DNA from: an uncultured archaeon
GTDB lineage: Archaea; Thermoproteota; Nitrososphaeria; Nitrososphaerales; CALBXV01
NCBI GenBank assembly: GCA_937890045.1
Contig: CALBXV010000109.1
Span: forward strand, 1 to 5,627
Length of the DNA: 5,627 nt
Reading direction: 5' to 3'
Shown one piece after another: positions 4,915 to 5,627 of the stretch. Under the pieces are notes generated by a model. It made no database searches. It worked only from the letters and a program-made list of their open reading frames with translations, and was not told the origin of the DNA. Position 1 is the first letter of the stretch. Each line of letters begins with the position of its first letter. Position numbers and translations under genes: made by a program.

Positions 4915-4925
4915 AATTACGAAAT
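4902..4925 (+). promoter_or_regulatory. 9-bp inverted repeat over the P2 -10 region (candidate operator)
   Basis: ATTTCGTAA (4902-4910) and TTACGAAAT (4917-4925) are perfect reverse complements around the 6-base centre GATCAA. The dyad covers the -10 hexamer and the expected start point, the classic place for a repressor to block polymerase. P1 and P3 have the left half but not the right half, so regulation here would be specific to P2. Only the right arm would be transcribed, so an RNA hairpin is less likely. Confidence 0.5.
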
Positions 4926-4938
4926 GAGAGAGAATCTA

Positions 4939-5274
4939 ATGAAAACAACTTTTAAACATATTGACTTGAATGATTCAGTCAATGATTTTATGAACCATTT
5001 AAACAATAATATGGATAAGCCTGACGGTTATTCATACGAATTGAACACTCGTGGGAGTAAGTATTTCAAGGTTGAAATGAATACTCGTGGAAGTCGTTCT
5101 GTATATTGTTTTATAAATAAACGGAATGGTGAAATTCTTAAAGCCGCAGGTTGGAGAGGACCAGCTAAAGGTTCTCGTGGTTCAGTACTTGTTCCCGCTT
5201 CTTACACAAACTCTGATTGGAGTGGTGGATGGTTATACAAAATTTTTGGAAATGTTTATAATACGATAGGATAG
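4939..5274 (+). CDS. small phage-type protein of unknown function
   Basis: From the ATG at 4939 this is 111 residues. The frame is open farther upstream to 4885, but that lies in the -35 box of P2 and ahead of the transcription start, and the in-frame ATG at 4924 falls about 4 bases after the start point with no room for a ribosome site; GAGAGAGA at 4926-4933 serves 4939 well. The core is YCFINKRNGEILKAAGW followed by GPAKGSRGSV (about residues 56-82). I recall similar (F-I-D-K..G-D-I-x-K-A-A-x-W...A-P-A-K-x-x-R-G) segments in small tailed-phage proteins of unknown role. The pentapeptide NTRGS occurs twice (36-40 and 48-52). No membrane segment or known catalytic motif is visible. It is the first gene after P2 and is followed after 2 bases by a coiled-coil gene. 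Confidence 0.85.
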   Translation: MKTTFKHIDLNDSVNDFMNHLNNNMDKPDGYSYELNTRGSKYFKVEMNTRGSRSVYCFINKRNGEILKAAGWRGPAKGSRGSVLVPASYTNSDWSGGWLYKIFGNVYNTIG

Positions 5275-5276
5275 TT

Positions 5277-5474
5277 ATGAAATACAAAGAAATACTTAAA
5301 AAATTAGAAGAAATAGAAGGTTCATTAGATGACGCTTTCTATTCTTTACCAGAATATAACGCAAATGTTGATTCAAGGGATTATATAGATTCCGCACGAG
5401 ATGAGTTATATTCTTTAAAAGAAGATATTGAAAAAGTGAAAAAAACACTTGACTTTGACGAAAATTATTCGTAA
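5277..5474 (+). CDS. small acidic coiled-coil protein
   Basis: I do not recognise this 65-residue protein. It has two helical stretches with heptad-like hydrophobic spacing (about residues 3-22 and 36-60), joined by a linker with YSLPEYNANVDS, so a helical hairpin is likely. It is rich in E, D and K, with no membrane segment. AGGA at 5268-5271 is 5 bases before the ATG, overlapping the end of the previous gene, so the two are cotranscribed from P2. Its last 14 or so codons encode promoter P3, and the TAA stop (5472-5474) is the first half of the P3 -10 hexamer. That overlap may constrain its C-terminus. Confidence 0.75.
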   Translation: MKYKEILKKLEEIEGSLDDAFYSLPEYNANVDSRDYIDSARDELYSLKEDIEKVKKTLDFDENYS

Positions 5475-5478
5475 GATC
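5431..5478 (+). promoter_or_regulatory. promoter P3 inside the end of the preceding gene
   Basis: TTGACT at 5449-5454, a 17-base spacer and TAAGAT at 5472-5477, with the same flanks and the same AAAAAGTGAAAAAAA upstream tract (5431-5445) as P2. GTAAGAT recurs 10 bases downstream (5481-5487). The predicted start point is about 5483-5485, some 20 bases before the ATG of the last gene. Confidence 0.85.
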
Positions 5479-5503
5479 TAGTAAGATTTGAGAGGAACTT
5501 ATA

Positions 5504-5627
5504 ATGAATTTAAATGAATATTTAATAGAAAATGACAGACACATTGGGGATGTCGTTATTCTTAATAGTGTTGGTACAGCCTTAGATAAGGTTAGTGGAG
5601 ATACTTTTCCAATGATGGTTGATAATA
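5504..5627 (+). CDS. 5' part of a gene running off the window
   Basis: Forty-one codons are visible from the ATG at 5504, with no stop before the window ends. AGAGGA at 5491-5496 is 7 bases upstream, and promoter P3 lies directly ahead. The visible protein begins MNLNEYLIENDRHIGDVV and continues with ILNSVGTALDKVSGDTFP, without a signal peptide or a motif I can assign. It is most likely a soluble small phage protein of the same class as its neighbours. Confidence 0.75.
   Translation, partial: MNLNEYLIENDRHIGDVVILNSVGTALDKVSGDTFPMMVDN

Noticed and set aside
4885..4938. Extended N-terminus of the 111-residue protein from TTG at 4885 or ATG at 4924
   Set aside because: TTG at 4885 is the -35 hexamer of P2 and upstream of the transcript; ATG at 4924 is too close to the start point for a ribosome site.
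1..5627. CRISPR array, insertion sequence or integrase attachment site
   Set aside because: No regularly spaced repeats, transposase, terminal inverted repeats or integrase gene were seen.

Overview
The window is AT-rich, tightly packed and coded entirely on the plus strand. It most resembles accessory DNA of a tailed bacteriophage, probably a marine one. The support is short genes with tiny gaps or 8-base overlaps, a free-standing HNH endonuclease beside a tRNA gene, a repeated sigma70-type promoter module inside gene ends, and a small protein of a type I recall from phage genomes. No structural, packaging or replication gene is present, so the phage assignment is an inference; host and lineage cannot be read from the sequence.

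Layout. Positions 1-30 are probably the tail of an upstream gene. Next come a 64-residue coiled-coil protein (72-266) and a 325-residue membrane/coiled-coil protein with a GTG start (288-1265). Promoter P1 (1267-1295) follows, then a structured leader with a 26-base fragment resembling the 5' part of a tRNA-Ala (1321-1346), an HNH endonuclease with zinc-binding motifs (1408-1956), a complete tRNA-Ala(UGC) (1970-2040) and a 72-base element closed by a 10-bp inverted repeat (2047-2118).

The centre is a probable operon: amrS-type radical SAM enzyme (2127-3167), Memo-family protein (3160-3972), SemiSWEET sugar-transporter-like protein (3965-4222), AMMECR1-family protein (4215-4748) and a 44-residue one-helix membrane protein (4754-4888). 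All three AmmeMemoRadiSam components are present with their signature residues intact, and a transporter sits inside the set. The first three junctions are 8-base overlaps of the same form, ATGATTA(A/G), which suggests translational coupling. The substrate of the system is not evident.

Downstream, promoters P2 and P3 drive a 111-residue protein (4939-5274) with a 65-residue coiled-coil protein (5277-5474), and a gene that leaves the window (5504 onward). P1, P2 and P3 share CTTGACTTT, a 17-base spacer and TTCGTAAGATC. P2 also carries a 9-bp inverted repeat over its -10 region, a candidate operator.

The main points of interest are the complete AmmeMemoRadiSam set plus SemiSWEET in a phage-like setting, the repeated promoter module, and the tRNA fragment / HNH / tRNA arrangement.
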